From the NCBI RefSeq assembly GCF_003473485.1, contig NC_053044.1, forward strand, positions 48,772,091-48,836,090: a stretch of 64,000 nt of DNA, written 5' to 3'. Below, in pieces: positions 13,608 to 24,689 of the stretch (the first letter of the stretch is position 1; each line of letters opens with the position of its first letter). The notes under the pieces were generated by a model. It searched no databases and was not told the origin of the DNA. It worked only from the letters and a program-made list of their open reading frames with translations. The stretch is from Medicago truncatula. Taxonomy: Eukaryota > Streptophyta > Magnoliopsida > Fabales > Fabaceae. A program made the translations under genes and the position numbers.

Positions 13608-14190
13608 AAAACATTGTCCGATTAGAGATTGGCCACAACTTGGCAGAATCACATCGTCTAAATCTAGGAGAGAAACTAAGCATTACATGTCAAAAAACGT
13701 TGACAATTTATTTGAAGCTTAAGAAGCCAATTAAGGTAGCTAAAAAAGAACTTCAAGAAATATGCTCTGTATGGAACAACAATGGTAAAATCAAGACATT
13801 TGTTGCTAGTGCTGGGAAAGTACATGAAATGCTTCAACCTCATTCCAATCTTAAAATCTTGAAAATACATTTCTATGACAGATTATACTTCCTAAGTTGG
13901 GTACAAATCAAAGTTGTTAAGTTGTTCTCAGGCTTTCTTATTGTAAAAACTGTGTGCGGCTTTTATCACTTGGTAAATTACTATCTCTCAAAAATCTCCA
14001 ATTATGGTATATGGATATTGTGCACTATGTTGATGACGAAAAGTCCAACAATAATGTGGTGGTTAGGGGTTTCCCATCAATGGAGGAGCCATGTATAAGT
14101 AATTTTCCAAACCTAGAGCAGTTGTTGAAAGTGGAAACGTAAGAGATTTTCCTCCACCTTTCTAAGTTGGCCATCACCCCTAATATTTTA
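13608..14190 (+). pseudogene. NBS-LRR disease-resistance gene, decayed LRR fragment
   Basis: Pieces in several frames of the plus strand line up with the leucine-rich repeat region of legume CC-NBS-LRR proteins. They appear in the expected order: IVRLEIGHNLAES and LNLGEKLSI near 13610-13680, then MLQPHSNLKILKI near 13830-13868, then LGKLLSLKNLQLWYMD near 13970-14015. After these come FPNLEQLLKVE and, past an in-frame TAA at about 14140, EIFLHLSKLAITPNI. Frame changes around 13880-13960 and the late stop break the reading frame. No NB-ARC kinase motifs are seen upstream. It is a truncated, non-functional relic. The family call rests on motif order recalled from legume resistance proteins. Confidence 0.7.
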
Positions 14191-14689
14191 AGCGACACGA
14201 GGGAATTATGAATTCGATGCCCTATTTTGCATGGGTGCGTGCCTCCGTGCATGCGAGCGTGTGCTTTGATTATTTAAAAATAAGGATTGAAAATATTTGA
14301 AGGACCAAAAATTGTAGAAAAAATATTTGACACACTAGTGTTCTATTTCTCTATTTTCTATGGGTGTGTACGCGTCTGAATGCGTGCATGCGAGTTTGCC
14401 TGTCTTGATTATTTAATACATATAGCCTTCAATATAAAATATTTGCAATAAATTAGTCATGAGTTGTTTTAATACAATCTGATCAAGTAAAATATAATAT
14501 TATCCAAGATATTATTTTGACCCCCTAACAAAATAAAATACAATTCAGTCCTCTAAGTATTTTTCCTTTTGCAGTTTTGGCCCAGGCCAATTTTGACCAA
14601 GTCAATGCTGACATGGCCGCCATGTGTGTAGTTTTTTTATTTTATTTTTTATAAGCTAGTTTTAGGTGGGAGTAAGGTAGTAACCCTTT
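14191..14689. other. Intergenic
   Basis: No gene seen. Two related blocks with GTGCGTGC/TGCATGCGAG text occur near 14230-14265 and 14365-14395, suggesting an imperfect local duplication of about 135 bp. Confidence 0.3.
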
Positions 14690-14698
14690 ATTTATTTA

Positions 14699-14933
14699 GG
14701 GTTAATGGTGTTTTACCCTCCTGTAATATAGGTCATTTTTTGTTTTCCCCCCTGTAATTTTTTTTATTTTTGGAATACCCCCATAATAGGTCATAAAAAA
14801 ACGACTTTATTTTTTTTTTTGCAGAATTTTTTCGTTTTTTTATGACCTATTAGGGGGTATTCAAAAAAAAAAAAATTACAGAGGGAAAAACCAAAAATGA
14901 CCTATATTACAGGGGGTAAAGAACCATTAACTC
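14699..14933. mobile_element. MULE-type MITE, near-palindromic, 9-bp target duplication
   Basis: This is a 235-bp element flanked by ATTTATTTA at 14690-14698 and 14934-14942. The left arm GGGTTAATGGTGTTTTACCC and the blocks CCTGTAATATAGGTCATTTT and ATACCCCC recur as reverse complements in the right arm. The whole element can therefore fold into one hairpin. Confidence 0.75.
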
Positions 14934-15033
14934 ATTTATTTATGGAAGTACAAGGCGTATTCGTAGAAAGATTTTTAACGAGTTTTATTCCCAACAAATT
15001 GCATTAAATTAAATGTTTAAAGTTATATAGATC

Positions 15034-15130
15034 GTCCTCGTGAGTGTAGTTTAATTGATAAGAACAATGCATAATATATGCAAGGTTCGGGGTTCAAATC
15101 CCGACCACCACCAAAAATAAAAAAAGTTAA
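15034..15130 (+). mobile_element. SINE-like retroposon with tRNA-type promoter boxes
   Basis: A tRNA-like A box (TAGTTTAATTGATAAGA) and a canonical B box (GGTTCGGGGTTCAAATCCC) are spaced as in tRNA-derived SINEs. A CCACCACC segment and an A-rich tail follow. The fixed central text CAATGCATAATATATGCAAG is not a tRNA anticodon arm, so this is a SINE rather than a working tRNA gene. Confidence 0.6.
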
Positions 15131-15355
15131 AGGACCATTCTCAATTTTTGATTGGTTCAAAATGGGATTACCCACACGTAAACTATACTACGCTTTCACG
15201 GTTGCTTCACTCATTTGATAAACTAGTACAGTGTAGCCACTATAAAAAAAGTCTTTGAGTCAGTTTAGAACACTTTTTGTTTTTAGTTTTTAAAAAGTGT
15301 TTTAAAAATCAATTTTAGAAAAGTGATTTCAAAAAGAGAAAAAGATAAAACTTGA

Positions 15356-15480
15356 TTGGTAACGTGACTTTTCAAAACTGTTTTAGAAATGAAGAAATTA
15401 GAAAATCCATTTGGTAACATAATTTTCAAAAACAGCTTTAGAAAATAGAAAATTAGAAAACCCGTTTGGTAATCAAATTT
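15356..15480. repeat. Tandem repeat, about 55-bp unit, two copies and a partial third
   Basis: Units start at TTGGTAAC near 15356, TTGGTAAC near 15411 and TTGGTAATC near 15466. Each is followed by TTTTCAAAA and TTTTAGAAA text. The copies have diverged, so the array is old. Confidence 0.6.
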
Positions 15481-15913
15481 TTTAGAAACTTGTTTTTATT
15501 TTTTATTTTTTTTTAAGCTATATAAATTATATTACCCCATATAGTTGTTTTTTTTTTCTTACAATTTTATCCTTAGTTACCAATCAAATTAAATTTCAAG
15601 TACTTTAGTTAAATGTAGAATTTAGTTACAAAATAATTTTTTTTTTAAAAATACGAAGTCAAAATTTGTTCAAACGATACAAAATTTAAAAATGTGAAAC
15701 ACATCAAAATATTATAGCATATTAATGTCGATAACATAAACATCAAATAACCTAACAAAAACAATCATCAGCAAAATAACTAACAAAACTCCAATGTTGC
15801 ATATAAGAAAATCTAAAAAAAGAGTAATTAGTTCGATTAATTATGAGGATGTACCCACATCCTATCTTTAAGATGATTCCTATCCACTGCAATAAGGAAC
15901 CTAAACAAATACT

Positions 15914-16047
15914 AAGATAAGTATGTCTGATCACTAAAGATAAGTATGTCTCATCACTAGAACCTAAACAAATTCAAGTTATATCCTTAGAGCCTAAGTA
16001 CCCATCCACATAAGTTATATCCTTAAAGCCTAAGTACCCATCCACGC
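15914..16047. repeat. Two short tandem duplications (23 bp and 36 bp)
   Basis: A 23-bp unit beginning AAGATAAGTATGTCT is repeated at 15914 and 15937. A 36-bp unit beginning AAGTTATATCCTTA is repeated at 15976 and 16012 with one or two differences. No coding function is apparent. Confidence 0.7.
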
Positions 16048-16697
16048 TTCATTCTCATCTAGTTTGTAATTGTATTCATTGAGAGGAAAAGAATGAAAGA
16101 TACATCTCTCATTTTGTTTAAAGTTCACTTCACTTATTTTTGAAGTAATTAAGTAACTTTGGTAATTCTAATTCTCTACCTATATAGTCTCCAGTGTATA
16201 ATTAACGTAGACTCGTAACTATGCACTATTTGTATATGTAAAAAACATAAACTATTACAGAGGAAAATGAAAACTATTACACGGAAATATATATTGAATG
16301 CATAAAGATGGTTTTTAACATCTACCTCCTCATGATGCAAATTTTTCGATTTTAAAATTCTTTGATATGCTTCACCCTTTTTCTTATGATTCTCTTTCAA
16401 CTTTTCTCTCAAATAATATAGTTCTCATTTATGTCTTTTAGTTCTTTCACACTATGTCTTACTTTGGTGCCAAATTCCATCCATTCTCTTCTGTTTTCAA
16501 AAGATTCATCACAAAAAAGCTAGCAGAAAATAGAAAAAAGTCTATCAGACCCATTGATAACACACCTTTAAGGCATGAATAAGCTAATACTGAGTCAAAG
16601 CCAATATTAATCTATAACTAACCTTGATTTGGTCTTTTATAATACATGTTCTTTTGATTAAAACAAACGCACCCTAAATATTCGAATGAATTGTAGA
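16048..16697. other. Intergenic
   Basis: No gene supported; AT-rich sequence between the tandem repeats and the nested transposon. Confidence 0.3.
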
Positions 16698-16707
16698 CTG
16701 TCATATA

Positions 16708-17891
16708 GGGGCGGTTTCACCGCCCGGCGACCTCGGGCGGTCGCCCGGACTCAATCGATAATTTTTACACATTAGACCCAACCAAAAAGTCATTAACACA
16801 TTTACAAAAAGAAAAATCTGGGCAATCTGAAAATTCTTACACGCAAATAGGTCTTGGAATTTTATTTAGCACACTAGTGCCGGATTCATCTCTCTTATTT
16901 TAACAGGTTAATTGTTCAAATTGACCCTGTAATATACTTTATGTCTGAAAAATGACTCAATAAAATATAAAACATATATTCTAGCATTGTAACTTGAATT
17001 TCTTCTTATTTTTGACCACCCTATAATATACGTGTAGTCTAAAAATGTGATCTACAGGTTGAATTTTTTCACTATTTTTTTCATACATTTTTAGCACGTT
17101 AAAATATAGCTTACACAAAAAATTAAATTTCTTCGACCAGGGATAAATTAATTATGAATTTTTATTCCCTCATAATTATGAATTTCTTAAACTAACTTAT
17201 AATTAATTTGTATCTCATTTAAAAACTACAAAATTTCATTGTAAAGGTTCTTATCATGTTCTAATCATGCCTACAAAATTTGGGAACTAAATTTGACTTG
17301 TGAGTATACACTTACGCGGAACAAAATTTCAATTTTACATGTTTTGGTTGAAAAATCAAAATAAATAAACGACTTCGAAATGCTATGATACTTTACAGAT
17401 TCTTTTTATGTATTTTTATAGATGACTCTGCAAATAATGAGCTCAAAATTCGATTTATAGGTCGAGATTGCCATTGTTTAGTTTTTTGAGCTTTTGACAC
17501 TTTAAAAATTCATAATTAGTTTGTCGTTTGTCGAAAATTTATAATTTTTTTGTGTAAAGCCATAACTCGCCTCTAAGAAATCATGAAAAAATTCAATCTC
17601 TCGGTTGCTTTTTTGGACTTCTCGTATACTACAAGTTATAAATAATAAAAATCTTGAATTGCATGGTTAGAATACATGTGATTTAATTTACAAGGTTACT
17701 TTTCAGACTTCACGTATATTACATGGTCAATTTCAATTAATAACCCTATTTTAAATTGTACTTTTGTTGACAAAACTCTTTTATTTCAATTTTTTTGAGG
17801 AAAAAAAAATTAAAAAAAAAATTGATTTATGATTGTTTATATATTGTCACATGTGAAGTTGCGATAAATTTTTCGCCCTGGCTCAGCATTG
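16708..17891. mobile_element. DNA-transposon-like insertion with 10-bp flanking direct repeat
   Basis: The 10-bp sequence CTGTCATATA occurs at 16698-16707 and again at 17892-17901, bracketing 1184 bp. The left end is strikingly GC-rich (GGGGCGGTTTCACCGCCCGG, then CGGGCGGTCGCCCGG) against an AT-rich background. The right end is TTCGCCCTGGCTCAGC. Terminal inverted similarity is weak and limited to GGGCG-type text, so the superfamily is uncertain. A 9-11 bp duplication would fit Mutator-like elements. No transposase was seen. A second element (16904-17747) lies inside it. Confidence 0.6.
16904..17747. mobile_element. Inverted-repeat element nested in the 16.7-17.9 kb insertion
   Basis: Inverted ends: the left end has AATTGACCCTGTAATATAC and TGTCTGAAAAATGA. 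The right end carries matching reverse complements (TTTTCAGACTTCACGTATAT and ACATGGTCAATTTCAATTAA). The 7-bp repeat ATTTTAA sits at 16897-16903 and 17748-17754 and is a plausible target duplication. Further related blocks lie inside, for example AATATACGTGTAGTCTAAAA near 17027. There are no coding frames. Confidence 0.55.
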
Positions 17892-17901
17892 CTGTCATAT
17901 A

Positions 17902-18867
17902 ACACCAATCACAACTAAAACATTGCTATCAAAGCCTGAAATGTCTGGTATTCAAATTTCCAAACATAATACATAATGATCTGAAAGCTCACACCATATG
18001 ACATGATAGTAATGCAGATAAATAAACTATCAAATCAGCTGCATATAGCTTAAAATTTCAGTGTCACAATAAATCAACGAACGAATCAAGTTAAGAAAAA
18101 TGATGAGGCCAGAGAAACTATATTCTAATTAGATGTTAAGAGGTAAATCATTCACCAAATATGAACACTTCTATCATAATAAACATTGAACACAACTCTT
18201 CAGGGTTGTTTGGTTGGAAGACAACTTTGAGTTTTCAAGTCTATATGATCGTATCAACCACAAGAGTCTTTGAATACTCAATACTTGGGAAAAAGAACAT
18301 CAGAACTCTCTAAAAAAATAGTCTCTTAATTGTTATTTTCAAATAAGAAAAACCAATCAATGAGATAGATATTCAGCGACAAAATGAAAATTATTACTTT
18401 CATTTTCACCAATAGAAACCCCATAAAAGTATTTTGAAAATCAAAACACATATTTTCACCGATAATTTTTTTTGAGAATGCCTCCACCACCAAATAAATT
18501 TTCCCAAAGATGAATACCATAAAACTCTAAATCATGGTATTTTGACACATGAAATGGGAGAACAAACATATGTTGCTATATAATTTATTTATCAAAGTTA
18601 GCAATCTAGATGAAATTATAAGTATGTTAAGGTATTATCAATATTGAAAGACAGAATGAGTTAATTATTCAAAAACTTAAGTCCATATCATAAAAATTTA
18701 ACAGACTCAAATCAATTCAAGTAAATATCCTGCAAAAATAACTTCCCAAATGAGTACCAATCTGAATTTCTCCATAAAAAACTTGCAAAACCTAAAACAA
18801 AACATATTAAGAAAAGTAATTTGAGGTATATAATTAAAAGTTGTGTTATCCAAGCATTGGTACAGAC
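17902..18867. other. Sequence downstream of the remodeller fragment, no exon found
   Basis: I looked here on the minus strand for the next helicase exons expected after the DDM1-like fragment (the motif V/VI segments) and found none. The region is AT-rich with no other supportable gene. Confidence 0.35.
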
Positions 18868-19419
18868 CTGCCGTTTCCTATCATCAAGCTTCGCCGAACC
18901 GTCAATCGTGGAAACTTGGAAACCCTTTTCACTAAAATAATAATCCATTATATCTAGCACTTTGGTCCACTGACTGAAGATCAGAACCTGATAGCAATTA
19001 GCAAAGGCAGGTGCAGATGAGTAGCAGCTTGGCTACAAAAAGGAAGCAGAAAGGCACAAGCACAGAACTCTAAAGTATACCTTGTGATTCCATGCAAATA
19101 GTCGCTCCAGCAATCGGTCGAGCAATTGAAATTTTCCACATTTTTCAATTATCTCATTCACATGAGAATAAAAATCTATACAAAAGCAAAATATAGCTCA
19201 GTTTAAGCATAACTGATAATGAAATTAGCTAAATCATCCAATCTGACATTACTTACATGAACCATCAAAGACTGATTCTAAGAGGTCATGATGGTTACAG
19301 ACTTTCCTAAGCTGAATTACCAAATTATTAAGACTCGTTGGAGCACGTACTGCATCAAATTGGCACACAGAAGGTGCATTTTGTACGCTCTTTCTGATTT
19401 TCGATGAGGAGTGGCCCTG
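18868..19419 (-). pseudogene. DDM1/LSH-type SNF2 chromatin remodeller, three-exon fragment
   Basis: Three minus-strand exons, 19257-19419, 19081-19175 and 18868-18987, encode a continuous piece of the helicase core. The piece runs LNNLVIQLRKVCNHHDLLES, then EIIEKCGKFQLLDRLLERLF, then VLIFSQWTKVLDIMDYYFSE and IDGSAKLDDRKRQ. Plant DDM1 proteins share this order. Splice borders are canonical and phases agree, with no internal stop. The N-terminal ATPase lobe and the final motifs (RAGGLGIN, the conserved arginine finger) are absent on both sides, where transposons begin. CNHPDLL has become CNHHDLL. The fragment cannot make a working ATPase, so it is most likely a duplicated or transposon-captured gene piece. 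Confidence 0.75.
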
Positions 19420-19674
19420 CTGTTGTAAAAAACCAACATAGTTTTGTGCCTTGAATTTTTATGTCATCAAGCAAACTCAATATTACATGTACATAATCAA
19501 TTTTATGACCCAATTTGGTATAGAAACTACATAAATGGTGCACCAAATCTCTATAAAAGTTGGTTCAAGACAATTCAATAAGGGTTCAGTTCAATAAAAA
19601 AATTAAAACCGGAATATCAAATTAATTAGTCAATTATTTTTTTCTGTGAAAAAATAATGTGATGATTAATTCAA

Positions 19675-20176
19675 GGGTTAAATATGTTTTTGGTCCCTAT
19701 AAATATACCAATTTTTCGTTTTAGTCCCTCTAAAATTTTCCTTTAATTTTTAGTCCATCAAAAATTTTCCATCTTCATTTTTTGTCCCACTTTTAAAATA
19801 AACTCATATGTAGAATTGATATTTTTGAACAACAAATGCAGAAAAATTCATAATATTATAAGAGCCTCTCCCAAAAAAAATTAGGATTTTTTTAACAAAA
19901 CATTAATTTAATATGAATTTTTATATTTTTTACGGTTAAAAATTCATAATTAATTTATGCTTTGTTAAACAATTCTAATTTTTTGGTGAATTTTCTGTAC
20001 AATATTGTACACATTTATGCACAATTTCATTAAAAAAAAATACAAAAATTAACTTAAAATTAGGAACAAAAAGTAGTGATTGGAAATTTTATAAGGGCTA
20101 AAAGTTGAAGGAAAATTTTAGAGGGACTAAAACGAAAAGTTGGAATATTTATAGGGACCAAAAAAATATTTAACCC
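19675..20176. mobile_element. MULE-type MITE, 502 bp, 9-bp target duplication
   Basis: TTAATTCAA flanks the element at 19666-19674 and 20177-20185. The arms GGGTTAAATATGTTTTTGGT and TCCCTATAAATATACCAA are repeated as reverse complements at the right end. The end sequence is related to that of the 1503-1831 element (GGTTAAAATATGGTTTTAGT), so both probably belong to one family. Confidence 0.8.
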
Positions 20177-20533
20177 TTAATTCAAATTAATGGATTTTTA
20201 TGTTACAGTGGTATTTTAGTACTTTTTATAATAATCAACATTTCTTTCTTTTCTATTTCTCTTATCTTTCTCTCATTCCAAACAATCCATCAAATCTACT
20301 CTATTTTTCACATACTTCTCTCTTCTCATACTCTCTCACCTATTACCAAAAAAATATTTAACCCTTAATTCAAATTAATGGATTTTTATGTTACAGGGGT
20401 ATTTTAGTACTTTTTTATAATAATCAACATTTCTTTCTTTTCTATTTCTCTTATCTTTCTCTCATTCCAAACAATCCACCAAATCTACTCTATTTTTCAC
20501 ATACTTCTCTTTTCTCATACTCTCTCACCTATT
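20158..20533. repeat. 188-bp tandem duplication that copied a transposon end
   Basis: 20158-20345 and 20346-20533 are near-identical direct copies. The first begins inside the last 19 bp of the adjacent MITE (CCAAAAAAATATTTAACCC), and the second repeats that end and its target duplication. The duplication therefore happened after the transposon inserted. The unit is rich in TCTC/TTTCT text. Confidence 0.85.
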
Positions 20534-20781
20534 ATTTCTCTCTTCACAATTTCTCCTCACAACCAAACACACCCTAAGAAAAAAAAATGTCTCAAAATTA
20601 ATGTCACATTTGATTTTTCAAAGAAATATTAATCACACTTTTTCAATTGTACCCCTATATACACAAATCCCAAAATATAATTTTAAAAACATTATTCTAT
20701 CAAAATAGTTAAAATATTATTTTCTAATTTGTATTGTCACCCGATTAATAATTAAATACTATATCATCATTATCTTAAATC

Positions 20782-21040
20782 TTAGTTCTCTCCACCGAAC
20801 TAAGATTACCAGATTATAGCTAAAGAAAAAAGTACTAATCCAAATGTAGTAGTATTTCAACAGATTAGTAACTTTTTGGTGGTGGATTTAATACCAGATT
20901 CTCTTTCTTTAGCGTAGTCTCCATTAGTTCTCTCTACTGAACACATAACTACATCTAAAATCCTAGATTATAGCTAAAGAAAGAAAGTTACTAATCCAAA
21001 CGTAGTAGTATTTCAATTATCCTTTGGCGTAGTCGTGAAT
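20782..21040. repeat. Imperfect direct repeat, about 142 bp
   Basis: TTAGTTCTCTC followed by AGATTATAGCTAAAGAAA and CTAATCCAAA(T/C)GTAGTAGTATTTCAA occurs from 20782 and again from 20924, with indels between copies. No coding function is seen. Confidence 0.55.
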
Positions 21041-21638
21041 GAATTTAATATTTCCGGCAATAAAAAGAGGGACTTAATTTTGGTGGTTGACATAATGAGC
21101 GCACTCACGGGCCCTCTGAGATGTGATCTCTCACACTAAATACAAACTGCATATTGATAGATCCCTCTTCTCCTCCATTCCCACTTATAATAATTACCTA
21201 ATTTTTTCAAAGGGGACAGGGAATTAAAGGAGACTTATTTTAGCATCATTTATTTTCTTGAATGGTAGCTGCAATGAACTTTTCATACCGTGCTAATACT
21301 CAATGCTTGTACAGTTCAATATTAATGAATGTACACAAAAAGGAAAATGATAGAAGCATATATCATCTCATAATGTCTAAAAAGAAAGAAATATAAAGCA
21401 AAAAGGGAAAACATTGTTGGGCCTGGAACTTTATATCCTCTCCTCCTCAGTCCCCACATGTTTCCAATCTAATCCAATCTATCATCAAAAAAAATTGTAA
21501 TAAGCACAATATTCATGTTCTCATCGTCACCTTTCATCTATAGATCCATTCATCACGTGTCACATGAAAGTGATCATACCTATAATATGTGATGTGTATA
21601 TACACAAGTCCAAAAGAATCACTACCAAAAAACACTCT

Positions 21639-23105
21639 TCAAACGCATACTACAGATGAAACTGAGAGTGGATAGAGATAGGTATTAGCATACTGGAAAG
21701 AAACAGTGCCACCATTGACTAATGGTCTACCATCATTGACAAGGCAGTCATTGTAACGGAGGCGTTTGAAGAGCTTAGGGTTGATGAGACGTGCTGAGCT
21801 GAACCAGCCACATCGAAGATGAATAGCAGAAATGTCACATCCACTTACACACATGTTCATGATTTCAACTGTGTATGTTGGTATACCACTTGGGAGTGGT
21901 GCTGTTGAGCCTTGATTGATAACAATATCAGATTTGCTGCATTTTTTGTCCCCCCATATTCGGTTTGGTTCCAACCTCTCAGTTGCTGCACAATTGTTTT
22001 GTTACATAAAAAATCAATATACTACTATACTATAATAAACTACACCTTTGTATTTATTTTTTTAAGTAACAAAACAAACTATTGCTAATGTTCTAGTGGT
22101 AGTAGAGTGCATCAATGAACAACATAAACAACCCATTTATGTACCAAAATAAGGATACACACTGACAAAACACTACTAATAAATTAAGTTTTCACAAAAA
22201 TAAAAACAAAATCAATATACCCTTCAATATATATTTTTTAAAGCAGCACACAACTATACTACTGCTCATGTGCCAGTGCAATTCATCAATGAAAAGAAAC
22301 AACTCATTTACTAATATTGTGAAGTTAAAAGAAAGAAACAAAAACCATTTGAACAAAATCAATAACCAGAAAATGTAACAAGTTCAAAAAGGGTAAAAAG
22401 TAAAATGAAAAATCAATTGTTCAAAAGATGTGTGAAAGGTCACACGGAAATTAACTATAACAACAAATTAATACACTCATGAATATTGAATAAATAAATT
22501 TCTTAATCAGCAAAATGAACACACAGATTCAAGAAAAAGACAAATCTCTAGAAAAGAAAAATAATCATTCTCCCAAATTTAATGAATAAATACAAACAAA
22601 TTTGTAATGATTAAGTTTAAAAGGTACTAGAATTAAACAAGGAAAGTAAAAATTACCAGAATGAGGAAGAAGTTTACGATGAGGTGTATGAATGAGTGTG
22701 TAGTTGTTGTTGTTGTTGTCGATACCTTCTTCCTCAAACCCCAACAAATACGACAAAGACATCAACGTTCCAGTACGAGCCCCACCACCACCACCAAATC
22801 CCAATCCTGTAATAACGGTACGCATAACGACAAAAACAAACAAATGTTCAATATACGATTCAACAAACATACATACGCACATAACCGAAAAAATAGCATA
22901 ACAACACCACTACACTGAAACAACGATTCAATCATCTTCAAAATTTTCAAAAATGAAATAGTACAAAATCATAGCAATAGCAATGAATCTACAAATTAAC
23001 AGTGATTTTTGGAAAGAGAAAAAACGTACCAGCAAGAAGACCGAGAGAAGAGAGTAAGAAGAAGGTGATGACGGTGACAATGACGACAACACGTTGCGGT
23101 TCCAT
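21639..23105 (-). CDS. TPD1-like secreted protein (TAPETUM DETERMINANT1 family)
   Basis: Three exons (23030-23105, 22657-22806, 21639-21985) with GT-AG borders and matching phases give 190 aa. TPD1 is a small secreted cysteine-rich ligand of the EMS1/EXS leucine-rich-repeat receptor kinase that sets tapetum fate in anthers. Exon 1 encodes a hydrophobic segment ([20 protein letters not shown]), a signal peptide or anchor. Exon 2 encodes a low-complexity linker with a glycine run, five asparagines and a basic HRKL. Exon 3 holds the conserved domain: [61 protein letters not shown] and [18 protein letters not shown]. Six cysteines sit at family positions. MEPQR was chosen as the start because the signal begins right after it; upstream in-frame ATGs exist. 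Whether this copy acts in anthers cannot be told. Confidence 0.88.
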
Positions 23106-24634
23106 GTGAAGGTTCTTAGAGTAGCATGAAAGGAAGAGCGTTGAAGAAGAAGAGATAATAAGAAATCTGCAGAAGAAGAGAAAAAGATGTGTCATAATAT
23201 ATATATCACACATCACATCATGTGATATTAGTGAAAATGAAAACAAAGAATAACCGTCGATTTTGTAAAAGAAAAGAAAAGAAAAAAGTGAGGTAAAAAA
23301 TCACGGGGCTAAGGTGAGTGAAAAAAAAACCTAAAAAGAGAAATGAAGAGTTGATTGTCAAACTTGTTTTAGTGACAAATCTCTATCAAATATTGATTTC
23401 TCTATGCAGTTCTATTATTGAAATGAAGGGAACAAGAAAGAGAAAATAGGAGCGGCGAATAGGTAAAAAGAAGAAGTTGAAGGAACAAAAATGGCAGAGA
23501 ATGTGACAAAAAAAACTGGAACGTGAAATAAAGTTGAAAATGCATTAATGAGGTAACAATGGCATGGTATACTATTTGGTTGTTGTTTTTCCGTTTATAT
23601 CCCAGACAATGGTCACACCAGACAATACACAGAGCTTGTAAATTACCTTTTTGTTATTATTTATTATTATTTTTTCTATGAGAGAATTGTGTTATGTTAT
23701 TGCCTGTTGGTGTAGTGTAGTTGTTGTTGCTCTTTTTTCCTTTTTGTTGTTGTTGGCTTGGCTTGGCTTGACCCTGAGACGACGCTTCTGATTTCCCTAC
23801 CACCCACCTTTGCTATACGTATGCATTGTCAGAATATCTGAATTGCCTTATGCTTTGTGTTTTTCAGACTATAAAATTGAAAATGAAGGAGGGTTTTGTT
23901 TTAGTCTTTTAGATTTGGGGGGTTGGATTTAACCATGGTTAGTTAGAGGAACCGCACGTGGGGAGTTTTAAGTTTTAACTGTGGCCGTGTGATGTGATAT
24001 GATGAATGAATGAATGAATATTAGTATCATTCACATTCTCTTTGGTTAATGATGAGCTACCAAAGCAAATGCGCCTTTTTTGTTTCTTCATCTCTCAGGT
24101 GTTGTTTGGGGTCCATTTCAATCATCAATTTTTTAACTTGTGTGTGTCACAAAATTTTCTTATTCTGTCGCATTCATTCATTCGTAAATTGTTAGGCTAA
24201 ATATTAAATAAACTGATATTGTTCAATTTTGAATCTTGAGTAGTACAGTATTTTATTTTATAGTATAAATAAAAAAAATGAAAAATAGGTGAAACGGAGG
24301 AGAGTGGAGCTCACGCGGTCCAACTAGAAATGAGCTCAAATCAAGCATTCCAAGAGTCATGCTGTGATTTTAACGTACGCGCAAGCAACCAAGCAGGCAG
24401 GCATATTCTGTTTTTTTTTTTGTGCTTGTACAAACTTGCATAAAGGAGCAACTACTAACTAGGGGCCAGGGGGGATGGGATTAGGCACCCAATGAAAAGG
24501 GTCCCATTTTGGCACACTACCATTTTGCTAGTGCTTATTGATTTGAACATCCAAAAAAATCAACAACTATTTAATGATTTAAACATACATCATTTAACGA
24601 TGTGATTAAAAAAAAAAGTTAATTAAGTTTTTGT

Positions 24635-24637
<3 letters not shown>
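23106..24637. other. Upstream region of the TPD1-like gene and intergenic DNA
   Basis: This includes the probable 5' UTR (about 23106-23400) and promoter of the minus-strand TPD1-like gene. A CACGTG G-box core occurs near 23955 (GCACGTGGGG), roughly 850 bp upstream of the ATG. Otherwise it has low-complexity GTTGTT and GAATGAAT runs and no gene. Confidence 0.35.

Positions 24638-24686
<49 letters not shown>
24638..24686. repeat. (AT)n microsatellite, about 49 bp
   Basis: An uninterrupted TA/AT run that follows TTTTTGTCCC. It lies inside transposon-like sequence continuing to about 25100, with TTTAGTCCCTGTTAAATTAA text. Confidence 0.9.

Positions 24687-24689
<3 letters not shown>

Noticed and set aside
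15034-15110. Possible tRNA gene
   Set aside because: The A and B boxes are good but the anticodon arm region is not tRNA-like and an A-rich tail follows, so it was called a SINE.
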